A stretch of 64,000 nt of DNA from Methylobacterium sp. B4 (lineage in GTDB: Bacteria; Pseudomonadota; Alphaproteobacteria; Rhizobiales; Beijerinckiaceae). The first letter of the stretch is position 1. The number at the start of each line of letters is the position of its first letter. The stretch spans positions 1-64,000 of the forward strand of contig NZ_QJJJ01000019.1 in the NCBI RefSeq assembly GCF_003201865.1, written 5' to 3'. A model generated the notes under the pieces. It was not told where the DNA came from, searched no databases, and saw only the letters and a list, made by a program, of their open reading frames with translations. The translations under genes were made by a program, and so were the position numbers. This document shows positions 6,795 to 14,533 of this stretch, in pieces.

Positions 6795-7073
6795 ATGCCG
6801 CGCGCGCAGAAGGTCGATGCGGGCCCTATGCCGCTCTACCCGAGCGAGGACCGGATCGTCACCGAGCTCTACGGCCCCGACGCAGCCACTGCGATGTCCA
6901 CCGGATGGGACGGCGTCGCCAAGGTGCTTGAGCGCGACGGGCTGCCGAAGCGCGACCCGCTGTTCGGGAATCGCCGCTACTGGCCCGCTGTCGAGGCGTG
7001 GCTCCGGCGCCGGAACGGTCTAGCCTCCACCGCGGGCGGATTCGCGCCCGATGGAGACGAGAACTGGACATGA
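6795..7073 (+). CDS. Small protein upstream of integrase, possible excisionase
   Basis: This 92-residue protein has a good ribosome site (AGGGAAGG) before ATG 6795. The core reads DGVAKVLERDGLPKRDPLFGNRRYWPAVEAWLRRRNGL, a short helix-turn-helix-like layout with a RYWP segment, seen in small proteins encoded just before integrases in Rhizobiales phages. The stop overlaps the integrase start (ATGA at 7070), so the two are co-translated. Excisionase (directionality factor) is an inference from position and size. Confidence 0.6.
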   Translation: MPRAQKVDAGPMPLYPSEDRIVTELYGPDAATAMSTGWDGVAKVLERDGLPKRDPLFGNRRYWPAVEAWLRRRNGLASTAGGFAPDGDENWT

Positions 7074-8311
7074 GCAAGGACCAAGCGCCGGGCCTGGAAT
7101 GGCGCGCGCGTAAGGCCGGCCGCATCCCGATCTGGGTTGCCCCGGCCGAGGCGCGCAAGCAGAGCTTCACACCACAAACCGTTCGCCTCAGCGCGGACCC
7201 GTTCGCGGGCGAACCGAGCACCGTCGAGATGCAGGTTCTGGCCTCGACGTGCCGGCGTCTGCAGGCCGAGGCGAAGGAATGGCTGTCCGGCCTGCATAAC
7301 CCGCCGAAGGCGCGCTACGACGGCAGCCTGAAATCGCTGATCGACCTCTATCAGGTCCACGAACTGAGCCCCTTCCACGCCATCACGGCGGAGACCCGGC
7401 GCAGCTACGTCTACAACCTCGGCGTCCTGACGAAGCGGATCGGCGCGCGGCGGCTGGACCGGGTCACGGGCGAGGACCTGCTGCGCTGGCACCGTGAGTT
7501 TGCCAAGCCCAGCAAGGTTGGGGGGAAGCCTCGCATCCGATTCGCGCACGCCCTCATGACGCAACTGCGCATCGTCCTGAAGTTCGGGAAGGTGCTCAAC
7601 ATCGCCGACGCGAAGGAGCTGCGCTCGGTGATGGAGGACATGAAATTCGCGACCGCTCCGCAGCGGGACGCCTTCATCTTGCCCGAGCAGGTCGAAGCGG
7701 TGCGGAAGGCGGCGCACGCCCGAGGGCTGCCGTCGATCGCGCTGGCGACCGCCATCATGTTCGAGGCAGTGCTGCGCCAGAAGGACGTGATCGGCGAGTG
7801 GCTCGTCGACGCGAGTGCGGAGCCGGCTGGCGCCCTGGTCGATCGCGGGCGCGTCTGGCGCACCGGCATGATCTGGGGCGAGCACCTCGGGCCGACCGAC
7901 CTCCTGTTGTCGAAACCGACCTCGAAGAGCCGCGGGCGGCGTCGGGCCGAGCACGACCTATCAGCGATGCCAATGGTGGTGGCCGAGCTTGCCCACGTTC
8001 CAGCGTCCCACCGCATCGGCCCGGTGATCGTCTGCGAAACGACCGGGCGGCCTTGGCGGGCTCGACACTTCCGCGAGATCTGGCGGGAGTGCGCGCGGTC
8101 GGCCGGCGTGCCCGACGCTGTCTGGTGCATGGACGCGCGCGCGGGCGGAATCACCGAGGGATCGAGCGCCGGCGCTGACCTCGCTCACCTCAGCAAGGCC
8201 GCAACCCACACCAACACCGTGACCACGAGCCGCTACAATCGCGACGCGCTATCGAAGTCGAGGAAGGTCGCCGAATTGCGGGTGATCAGCCGAGGCGGGA
8301 ACGCCGCGTAA
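7070..8311 (+). CDS. int: Tyrosine recombinase (phage integrase)
   Basis: This is a 413-residue integrase. An N-terminal arm-binding region and a SAM-like core-binding domain (about 95-190, DLYQVHELSPFHAITAETRRSYVYNL) precede the catalytic domain. Visible active-site positions are Arg236 (VLRQKDV), Arg357 (MDARAGG), His380 (ATHTNT) and the nucleophile Tyr389 (TTSRYNR). The usual His of the HxxR box is Met354. The protein resembles the Rhizobiales phage group with RAGG..E..DAGADL before the second His. It lies against the 3' end of tRNA-Lys, which is presumably its attachment site. Co-translated with the 92-residue gene upstream. Confidence 0.88.
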   Translation: MSKDQAPGLEWRARKAGRIPIWVAPAEARKQSFTPQTVRLSADPFAGEPSTVEMQVLASTCRRLQAEAKEWLSGLHNPPKARYDGSLKSLIDLYQVHELSPFHAITAETRRSYVYNLGVLTKRIGARRLDRVTGEDLLRWHREFAKPSKVGGKPRIRFAHALMTQLRIVLKFGKVLNIADAKELRSVMEDMKFATAPQRDAFILPEQVEAVRKAAHARGLPSIALATAIMFEAVLRQKDVIGEWLVDASAEPAGALVDRGRVWRTGMIWGEHLGPTDLLLSKPTSKSRGRRRAEHDLSAMPMVVAELAHVPASHRIGPVIVCETTGRPWRARHFREIWRECARSAGVPDAVWCMDARAGGITEGSSAGADLAHLSKAATHTNTVTTSRYNRDALSKSRKVAELRVISRGGNAA

Positions 8312-8319
8312 ACATAGAA

Positions 8320-8352
8320 CTCCAACAGGTCTCCAACGCCTCTCCAACGGAT
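8320..8352 (+). repeat. Three 11-bp direct repeats beside the attachment site
   Basis: CTCCAAC occurs at 8320, 8331 and 8342, exactly 11 bp apart, with variable last four bases in each unit. The array starts 9 bp after the integrase stop and ends about 34 bp before the tRNA-Lys 3' end. Helically phased repeats next to a core att site are what arm-type integrase or excisionase sites look like. The binding role is inference. Confidence 0.6.
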
Positions 8353-8385
8353 CGAAGGCATTGGCTGCTAAGTGTCTGATATATT

Positions 8386-8461
<76 letters not shown>

Positions 8462-8658
8462 GTAGCCTCTTTTGGGGAGGCTGCGTCGCCGGGCCACCAG
8501 TCCCGTGCGATGGCGGCGAAGTAGCAACGGCCGATCGGTCTGTCCACCCCCCTCGAAACGTTTTTCCAGCGAAAGAGGTGGTTCGGTCCGAGCTCGCAGG
8601 GGGCGAACCCTTTCGCTGCGGCGTGACGAGCGCCGGTGACTCGGCTACAGCGCAGGGT

Positions 8659-9588
8659 ATGAATGACGCGCGCCTCTTGAGAATCGGCACCCGCGGCAGC
8701 CCGATGGCGCTCGCGCAGACAGGCATGGTCCGGGATCGGATCGTCGCGGCCAATCCGGGGCTGGAGACGGAGATCGTCGTCGTCTCCACGGTCGCCGACC
8801 GGGTTCTCGATCGGCCGCTCTCCGAGATCGGCGGCAAGGGCCTGTTCACCAAGGAATTGGAGCAGGCGCTCTTCGACGACGCCATCGACGTCGCCGTGCA
8901 TTCGATGAAGGACGTGGAGACCTGGCTTCCCGACGGCCTGGTCATCGCCTGCATCCTGGAGCGGGACGACCCGCGCGATGCCTTCCTGAGTGCGGGGGCG
9001 GCCGACGGCCTCGCGGCCCTGCCTGCGGGCGCACGTGTCGGCACCTCGTCGCTGCGCCGGGGCGCGCAGGTGCTGATGCACCGGCCGGATCTCCGGATCG
9101 TGCCCCTGCGCGGCAACGCCAACACCCGCATGCGCAAGCTGGAAGCCGGCGAGTGCGACGCCACGCTGCTGGCCCTGGCCGGCTTGCAGCGGCTCGGCAT
9201 GGAGGACGTGGCACGCAGCGTGCTGTCGGTCGAGGAGATGCTGCCCGCGGTCGCGCAGGGCGCGCTCGGCATCGAGTGCCGGGCGGGCGACGAGGCGATC
9301 CGGGCGTTGCTGGCACCGGTGGCCTGCGCCACCACGACCACGGCCCTGGACGCGGAGCGGGGCCTCCTGGCCGAGCTCGACGGCTCCTGCCGTACGCCGA
9401 TCGCCGCGCTCGCGCGGATCGATGGCGAGCGCCTGACCCTCGACGGCCTGCTGTTCCTGCCCGACGGAAGCCGCCATTGGGCCGTTCACCGCGAGGGCGC
9501 GGCCTCCGACGCCGCCGCGATCGGCCAGGATGCGGGAGCCGAGCTGAAGCGGGCGGCCGGCGACGTCTACTTCGCCCATCTGAAGTAG
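8659..9588 (+). CDS. hemC: Hydroxymethylbilane synthase (porphobilinogen deaminase)
   Basis: HemC polymerises four porphobilinogens into hydroxymethylbilane, a common step for haem, bacteriochlorophyll and cobalamin. The 309-residue protein from ATG 8659 matches the family length. Visible hallmarks are RIGTRGSPMALAQT, the KDVETWLPDGL segment, GTSSLRRGAQ, LRGNANTRMRKL and Cys244 in ELDGSCRTP, which carries the dipyrromethane cofactor. It stands alone between tRNA-Lys and the convergent GSCFA gene. It serves the same pathway as hemA and the bch genes 34-50 kb away. Confidence 0.93.
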   Translation: MNDARLLRIGTRGSPMALAQTGMVRDRIVAANPGLETEIVVVSTVADRVLDRPLSEIGGKGLFTKELEQALFDDAIDVAVHSMKDVETWLPDGLVIACILERDDPRDAFLSAGAADGLAALPAGARVGTSSLRRGAQVLMHRPDLRIVPLRGNANTRMRKLEAGECDATLLALAGLQRLGMEDVARSVLSVEEMLPAVAQGALGIECRAGDEAIRALLAPVACATTTTALDAERGLLAELDGSCRTPIAALARIDGERLTLDGLLFLPDGSRHWAVHREGAASDAAAIGQDAGAELKRAAGDVYFAHLK

Positions 9589-9596
9589 GGCCGCCT

Positions 9597-10661
9597 TCAG
9601 GCGACGCTGCGCTCGATCGCCTCCTCGTCGCAGATGACGCCGGCCGTGCCGGCGAACTCCGCCTCGCTCGCTGCCGGTGCGGGACGCGGCGGCATGCCGG
9701 CGCCGGAAGCGGGCACGAAGCTCGTCATGAACGCGCGCATCACATGGGCGACGCCCGCCTCGGCGATGCCGCGCTGGTCCTCCTCGTAGTAGCGGCCCCC
9801 GTTGGTCTGACTCGTGATGATCTCGTAGGACGGGAAGTAGACGAGGCGCGGATCGCCCCGATCGCAGACTTCGCCGGCGGCCGCGCGCAGCACCGCCTTC
9901 GAATGCGCGTTCGCGACGAGCACGTGCCGGTCGAGATAGGTCGCGATCAGCGGGACCGGCGACACCGTCACGATCACCCGCGCGCCCGCATTGACGCTCC
10001 AGAGCCGGTCGAGGAAGCCGGTGAGGTCGGCAATGACCTCCGCCGTGCCCGCATTGACGAAGGCCGTCTCGGCCGGATCGAACTGGCCGCCCGCGACGCC
10101 CGGCGCGAGGGAGAGGGCTGCTCCGTCCGCGCGGCAGCGCCAGCCTTCGGTGAGGCCGAGCGTCAGCACGAGCACGTCGAGGCTCTCGAACAGCTGGCGC
10201 ACGCGGGCGAGATGCTCCTCGCGTGCCGCGATCACCGCCGCCGCGTCGGCAAAGCCGTCCGGCTCGATGGTCGGGCGGAAGGGATCGACGAAGCGCCCGT
10301 CCTCGCGCTGCCACGCCTTGAGCTGCGGATCGAACGCGCCGAAGGCCCGGTCGAACAGCTGCACGAACTGGCGCGGGCCGTAGAGGTTGCCGTAGCGGGC
10401 CGAGAAGGTGCCGTACTGGCGTGCCTGCGCCTCGGCCTCGCTCATGCCGGCCGGGGCCGGCTCGGTGACGTGGTAGCGGAAGCCGCCGCGGGCGAGCGCC
10501 TGCGAGACCCGCTGGGCAAAGCAGGAGCCCGCGGTCGCGACCCGGTCGGTGCGCGCGATGGGGAACACGCCTCGGGGCCCGGGATCGAGGGCGAAGGGGG
10601 CAACCCCGGCCACCGCCTTGCGCCAGAACTGCTCGGCCGGTAGATCGCGGTAAGGGTTCAT
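9597..10661 (-). CDS. GSCFA-domain protein
   Basis: This is 354 residues from ATG 10661 (MNPYRDLPAEQFW). The name-giving motif GSCFAQ appears at about residue 45, followed by QYGTFSARYGNLYGPRQF, LVLTLGLTEGW and a VTVSPVPL strand. This is the GSCFA family, related to SGNH/GDSL hydrolases and often found near surface-polysaccharide genes. The catalytic reaction is not established. It is divergent from the WcbI-like gene (44 bp apart) and converges on hemC with 8 bp between stops. Confidence 0.8.
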   Translation of the reverse strand: MNPYRDLPAEQFWRKAVAGVAPFALDPGPRGVFPIARTDRVATAGSCFAQRVSQALARGGFRYHVTEPAPAGMSEAEAQARQYGTFSARYGNLYGPRQFVQLFDRAFGAFDPQLKAWQREDGRFVDPFRPTIEPDGFADAAAVIAAREEHLARVRQLFESLDVLVLTLGLTEGWRCRADGAALSLAPGVAGGQFDPAETAFVNAGTAEVIADLTGFLDRLWSVNAGARVIVTVSPVPLIATYLDRHVLVANAHSKAVLRAAAGEVCDRGDPRLVYFPSYEIITSQTNGGRYYEEDQRGIAEAGVAHVMRAFMTSFVPASGAGMPPRPAPAASEAEFAGTAGVICDEEAIERSVA

Positions 10662-10704
10662 CGCCTGATCCGATCCTGGACGCCCGCGAGAGGCCGCGCC
10701 ACGC

Positions 10705-11721
10705 TTGGCCCCGCTCCAACGCCTTTTCAAGCCAGCCGCCGAGGCCCTGGGAGCGAGGTCCTTCTCGGGGCGATCCTGGGCGAGACCGTGGCGGCAGCCT
10801 GCCGGCAGGCCGCGCATCGCGGTGATCGGGAACTGTCAGGCGACCGGCGTCGCGCAATCGTTGCGTCTGCTGCTGCCCTCGGCCGAGGTCGAAACGATCC
10901 TGCTCGCGGGAGCCAGCCGTCGCTTCGGCACCGTCGACCGGCTCGCACACCACCTGCAAGAGTACGACTTCGTCTTCTCGCACTTCTTCCCGGACGGGTT
11001 CGTCGCGGGCGGCAACGTGCACGCCCTGGCGGCGCGCGTGCCGGCGCTGCGGCTTTTTCCGACGATCCTGTTCTCCGGCTTCCATCCCGATCTCGTGCAT
11101 GTGGGCGACGAGGCGAGCCTGCGGCTGTCGCGGCTCGTACCGTCTCCGATCGGGGCCTATCACTCGGCCATCGCCCTCCAGGCATTCCGTCGGGGCCTGA
11201 GCGTCGATGCGGCGCTGCGGATGTTCGACGGACCCGTCTTCGAGCGGCTCGGCTATTTCGATCACTGGGAGGCGAGCGCCGCCTATCTCCTGCGCACCGC
11301 CCACGACGTGGGCTTCGGCCTCGATCGGGAATTCGCGCGCTGGAGCCGCGGCGGCACCTTCATGCACGTGATCAACCATCCGCGCCTGACCGTGCTCGCC
11401 GACATCGCCCGCCGCCTCGCCCGTGAGGCGGGCTGCAACCCGCTCGACATCCCGGTTGAGGCCTACGCGCCCGATGTGCTGGCGGCCGAGCCGGTCTGGC
11501 CGGTTCTGCCGGCGATCGCGGAACGCTACGGCGTAGCGGCCTCGACGCTGTTCAAGGGCGACGGACGACGCGGCCCGCCGCGCCTGCTCGACCTGCCCGA
11601 CTTCGTCGCGGAGAGCTTTGCGCTCTACGCCCGGCACCGGCCGGACGATCTCGGCTGCACCCGCATCACGGCCTGGGAGGCCGATGCCGGAATCGGCGCG
11701 CTCTTCGACGAGGCGGCCTGA
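10705..11721 (+). CDS. WcbI-like polysaccharide biosynthesis putative acetyltransferase
   Basis: This is 338 residues from a TTG at 10705; the start is uncertain because no clear ribosome site or Met is present near the conserved beginning. The motif RIAVIGNCQATGVAQSLRLL followed by FVFSHFF and the GGTFMHVINHPRL block fits the WcbI family (capsule polysaccharide locus protein with an acetyltransferase-like fold). In that family the GNCQ loop lies at the active site. The divergent GSCFA partner suggests a joint role in modifying a surface glycan; this is inference. Confidence 0.75.
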   Translation: MAPLQRLFKPAAEALGARSFSGRSWARPWRQPAGRPRIAVIGNCQATGVAQSLRLLLPSAEVETILLAGASRRFGTVDRLAHHLQEYDFVFSHFFPDGFVAGGNVHALAARVPALRLFPTILFSGFHPDLVHVGDEASLRLSRLVPSPIGAYHSAIALQAFRRGLSVDAALRMFDGPVFERLGYFDHWEASAAYLLRTAHDVGFGLDREFARWSRGGTFMHVINHPRLTVLADIARRLAREAGCNPLDIPVEAYAPDVLAAEPVWPVLPAIAERYGVAASTLFKGDGRRGPPRLLDLPDFVAESFALYARHRPDDLGCTRITAWEADAGIGALFDEAA

Positions 11722-11740
11722 CCATCCGATCGAACTCGGC

Positions 11741-12139
11741 TCAGCCGGCGACCTGCAGGGCATCCTCTGCGCCGTTCGAGGCGGCCATCATGGTGGCGAG
11801 CGCCAGGATTTCCCGAGGCTCGAAGGGCTTGCGGACGTAGATGCTTCCCGAAACCGTGCGCCGCTCGGTCCGGGCCGAGGTCGAAGCGTAGATGATCGGG
11901 CGATGCGGGTGCCGCTCGCGATAGGCGGCGGCCACCGTCCAGCCGTCGATCAGGCCCGGCAGATGGATATCGGTGAAGAGCCAGTCGATGGCCTCGCTCC
12001 CGACGCGCAGCGTCGTCAGCGCGGCCTCGCCGCTCGAGGCCGCGAGCACCCGCATGCCTTCCTGCTCACACAGCCGCGTGAGCAGTTCCAGCAACAGGAA
12101 ATTGTCCTCGACGATGAGGACGGTGGGCGCCACGCGCAT
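11741..12139 (-). CDS. Single-domain response regulator
   Basis: The 132-residue protein from ATG 12139 is a lone receiver domain: acidic pair Glu11/Asp12 (IVEDN), phospho-acceptor Asp57 (FTDIHLPG), a Thr/Ser region (YASTSA) and Lys104 (VRKPFEP). There is no output domain, so it probably acts as a phospho-relay or protein-interaction switch. It is divergent from an Hpt gene, with a perfect CtrA-type box between them, so the pair may form part of one phosphorelay. Confidence 0.85.
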   Translation of the reverse strand: MRVAPTVLIVEDNFLLLELLTRLCEQEGMRVLAASSGEAALTTLRVGSEAIDWLFTDIHLPGLIDGWTVAAAYRERHPHRPIIYASTSARTERRTVSGSIYVRKPFEPREILALATMMAASNGAEDALQVAG

Positions 12140-12183
12140 GGCCCTTGTCCGAGTGTGTGTCCCGCCATCACACGCCGGAACGG

Positions 12184-12199
12184 TTAACGTATCGTTAAC
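12184..12199. promoter_or_regulatory. CtrA-type binding box between response regulator and Hpt genes
   Basis: TTAA-CGTATCG-TTAAC matches the alphaproteobacterial CtrA consensus TTAA-N7-TTAAC exactly. It lies 45 bp upstream of the leftward response regulator start and 43 bp upstream of the rightward Hpt start, well placed to control either promoter. Confidence 0.65.
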
Positions 12200-12241
12200 G
12201 AGCTTGCGGTAGGACAAACTCCGGTGGTGCCGGGTGATGGA

Positions 12242-12601
12242 ATGAACGTGCACGACGAGCGGATGTCAGCTTCTCCTCAGCCGGTCGCCTTCGATGTGGA
12301 GGCGCTGTCGGAACTCGAAGACTTGTTCGGCCGCCCGCGCCTGCTCGATCTGCTGACCATGCTCGACCGCGAGATCGAGAACCGGCTCGACGCGGCGGCG
12401 GACGAGCCGACGCAACTCGCCCGCGACGCTCACAGCCTCGTCTCGTCCTCCGGTGCACTGGCCTTCCAGGAACTTTCGGGTGCCTGCGCCGCGCTGGAGC
12501 AAGCCTGCCTCACCGGCAGCGGCATCGCGGAGGCGCTCGGCACGGCGCGCCACGCGGCCCAGGACGCCCGCGTCGCGATCGCGACGCTTCGGGCCGACTG
12601 A
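12242..12601 (+). CDS. Hpt (histidine phosphotransfer) domain protein
   Basis: This is 119 residues from ATG 12242 (ATG 12263 is an alternative). The all-helical Hpt fold is indicated by ARDAHSLVSSSGALAF, with His64 as the phospho-acceptor, and by a following helix LSGACAALEQAC. Such proteins shuttle phosphate between receiver domains. Divergent with the single-domain response regulator at 11741-12139 and sharing its CtrA box; a ChpT-like or other relay role is possible but not shown. Confidence 0.8.
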   Translation: MNVHDERMSASPQPVAFDVEALSELEDLFGRPRLLDLLTMLDREIENRLDAAADEPTQLARDAHSLVSSSGALAFQELSGACAALEQACLTGSGIAEALGTARHAAQDARVAIATLRAD

Positions 12602-12901
12602 TCACACGCACGGTCGCCGGAAGCGGCGTGGCGAAACGCTTGTTGCCGCGCCGCAACATCCGAAGCCAAAGCGCCGGTTTCGCCGTGGGCGCCGCCGGTG
12701 CGCCGCAATTCTCGCCAGAACGCTGAGGGGGCCGAACGCGAACGGTGCCGGTCCCGTGACGGACCGCACCGCGAACGGTCAAGCTTCGGCGCATGACGAT
12801 GCGGCGGCTCTACCGTGACAGACACTTAACCATCCGCGGTTAGACACACCCGCAACTGGAACGACAACCGGCACGGCCCGGCCGTGGCGAGGAGAGAGAC
12901 G
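12602..12901. other. Intergenic stretch upstream of pal
   Basis: 300 bp with no credible gene. The pal promoter must lie here; half-sites TTAACC and GGTTAG occur around 12826-12843 but do not make a CtrA consensus. The ribosome site for pal (GGCGAGGAGAGA) is at its right end. Confidence 0.5.
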
Positions 12902-13414
12902 ATGGCGATACCCGCGCGTTACCGTGGGCTTTCCCTGACGCTGGCGCTGTGCGCGGCGCTCGGACTCGGCGCCTGCAGCAAGGACAACGACCTGGCCGAC
13001 GCCTCCGGCTTCGGCGCGGGCGGGGCCGGCGGCCCGGCCCGGCCCGGAAGCGCCCAGGACTTCGTCGTGAATGTCGGCGACCGCGTCTTCTTCGAATCCG
13101 ATTCCACCGACCTCACGCCGACCGCGACCGCAACGCTCGACAAGCAGGCCTCGTGGCTGCAGCGCTATTCGCGCTACTCCTTCCTGATCGAGGGCCACGC
13201 CGACGAGCGCGGCACGCGCGAGTACAACTACTCCCTCGGCGCCCGCCGTGCGCAGACCGTGCAGGACTACCTCGCCTCGCGCGGCATCGCGTCCTCGCGG
13301 ATGCGCACCGTGTCCTACGGCAAGGAACGCCCGGTGGCGGTGTGCAACGACATCTCCTGCTGGTCGCAGAACCGCCGCTCCGTCTCCGTCCTCGACGGCG
13401 GCGCCGGCTCCTGA
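12902..13414 (+). CDS. pal: Peptidoglycan-associated lipoprotein Pal
   Basis: This is 170 residues from ATG 12902, preceded by a strong GGAGAG site; the longer frame would add six residues. A lipoprotein signal ends at LGLGAC (Cys25), followed by a Gly/Ala linker. An OmpA-type domain (about 58-170) then follows, with FFESDSTDLTPTA, EGHADERGTREYNYSLGARRAQ and NRRSVSVL, which bind diaminopimelate of peptidoglycan. Pal is the outer-membrane part of the Tol-Pal envelope constriction system. It is followed by cpoB as in other alphaproteobacteria; tolQRAB are not in the window. Confidence 0.93.
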   Translation: MAIPARYRGLSLTLALCAALGLGACSKDNDLADASGFGAGGAGGPARPGSAQDFVVNVGDRVFFESDSTDLTPTATATLDKQASWLQRYSRYSFLIEGHADERGTREYNYSLGARRAQTVQDYLASRGIASSRMRTVSYGKERPVAVCNDISCWSQNRRSVSVLDGGAGS

Positions 13415-13510
13415 GGCCCGAGCAACCGAGATCGGCGCGTCCAGTCCGGTTTTGCGGCCGGCCGGGCATCTGCTAGGGGAAGTGACGGCCGCGAACGAGA
13501 AGTCTGACCG

Positions 13511-14533
13511 GTGCCCGTCGCCATGCTCCGCCGCCTCCTCCTGACCCTCGGCCTCGGCCTCGCCCTCGCAGGGCCCGCGCGGGCGCAGGACGCCTCGGAA
13601 CTCATCGTGCGCCTGACCCGGCTGGAGAACATGTCCCGGCAGATGTCGGGGCAGATCGAGACGCTCCAGTACGAGAACCGGCAGCTCAAGGAACAGTTGC
13701 GGAAGTTCCAGGAGGATGTCGAGTTCCGCTTCCAGGAAGGGAAGGGGAGCGCGGCCGCGCCTGGCGCCCGTCGTGCGCCTGCCCCGGCCGCTTCGCCGCC
13801 CTCCGCTGCGCCCTACGGCACCAATCCGGGGGAGGGGAAACCCGGCAAGCGCGGGGACGCCTTCGACCCGGAGCAGAACCCAAGCGCGCCCGGCGCGCCG
13901 CGCCAGCTCGGGACCACCCAACCCTCTCTGCCGCTGCCGACCGGGGCCATCGCCGAGGCCGAAACGCCCCTGCGCCGCGCCGTCCCCCCGACGGTCGCGG
14001 AGGGGCCGGACAGCGAGGGCGACGACATGAACCTGCCGCCGCCCGGCCTCGGCGGCCCGGTCGACCTCTCGCCCCCGCCGGCCCGCACGGGCTCGATCGG
14101 CGCGGTCGAGGCTCCGGGTGCGAGCATCGCCGCCACGGGCAGCGGTGACGCACAGGCCGATTTCGAGGCAGCCTACGGCCTGATCCGCGAGCGGCAGTAC
14201 GAGCAGGCCGAAATGAGCCTTCGCCAATTCATCCAGTCGCATCCCCGCGACCGGCTGGTGCCCAAGGCGACCTACTGGCTCGGCGAGAGCTACCTCCAGC
14301 GCAACCGCTCCCGCGAGGCCGCCGAGCAGTTCCTCAAGGTTTCGACCGACTACGCCAATTCGCCCGTCGCCCCCGAGGCGATGCTGAAGCTCGGTGCCTC
14401 GCTGCACGCGCTCGGTGCCAAGGCCCAGGCCTGTGCCACGCTGGCCGAGGTGGAGCGCAAGTTCCCGGGCGCGGGCGCGCAGGTGCGCCAGAGCGTCGAG
14501 CGGGAGCAGAAGCGCGCCCGCTGCGCGGCTTGA
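13511..14533 (+). CDS. cpoB: Tol-Pal system periplasmic protein CpoB (YbgF)
   Basis: This is 340 residues from GTG 13511 (ATG 13523 possible). A signal peptide ends near GPARA, then comes a coiled-coil trimerisation region (LTRLENMSRQMSGQIETLQ... about 30-75). A long Pro/Gly-rich linker leads to C-terminal TPR repeats (ADFEAAYGLIRERQYEQAEMSL; YWLGESYLQRN; AMLKLGASLHALG). CpoB coordinates peptidoglycan synthesis with Tol-Pal during division. It overlaps tilS by four bases (TTGA). Confidence 0.9.
   Translation: MPVAMLRRLLLTLGLGLALAGPARAQDASELIVRLTRLENMSRQMSGQIETLQYENRQLKEQLRKFQEDVEFRFQEGKGSAAAPGARRAPAPAASPPSAAPYGTNPGEGKPGKRGDAFDPEQNPSAPGAPRQLGTTQPSLPLPTGAIAEAETPLRRAVPPTVAEGPDSEGDDMNLPPPGLGGPVDLSPPPARTGSIGAVEAPGASIAATGSGDAQADFEAAYGLIRERQYEQAEMSLRQFIQSHPRDRLVPKATYWLGESYLQRNRSREAAEQFLKVSTDYANSPVAPEAMLKLGASLHALGAKAQACATLAEVERKFPGAGAQVRQSVEREQKRARCAA

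Larger units (their letters stand above)
1677..8385. mobile_element. Prophage remnant or phage-like island integrated at tRNA-Lys
   Basis: The segment runs from a leftward lysis cassette with terminators to a tyrosine integrase whose stop lies about 75 bp from the 3' end of tRNA-Lys, the classic layout for integration into a tRNA 3' end. Genes in between are small, overlapping and phage-like (holin-like, GH19 endolysin, ASCH, zinc-finger). No terminase, portal, capsid or tail genes are present. The left boundary is uncertain: no duplicate of the tRNA 3' end is visible in the window, so the element may extend left, be truncated, or have been disrupted by the IS. Confidence 0.65.
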
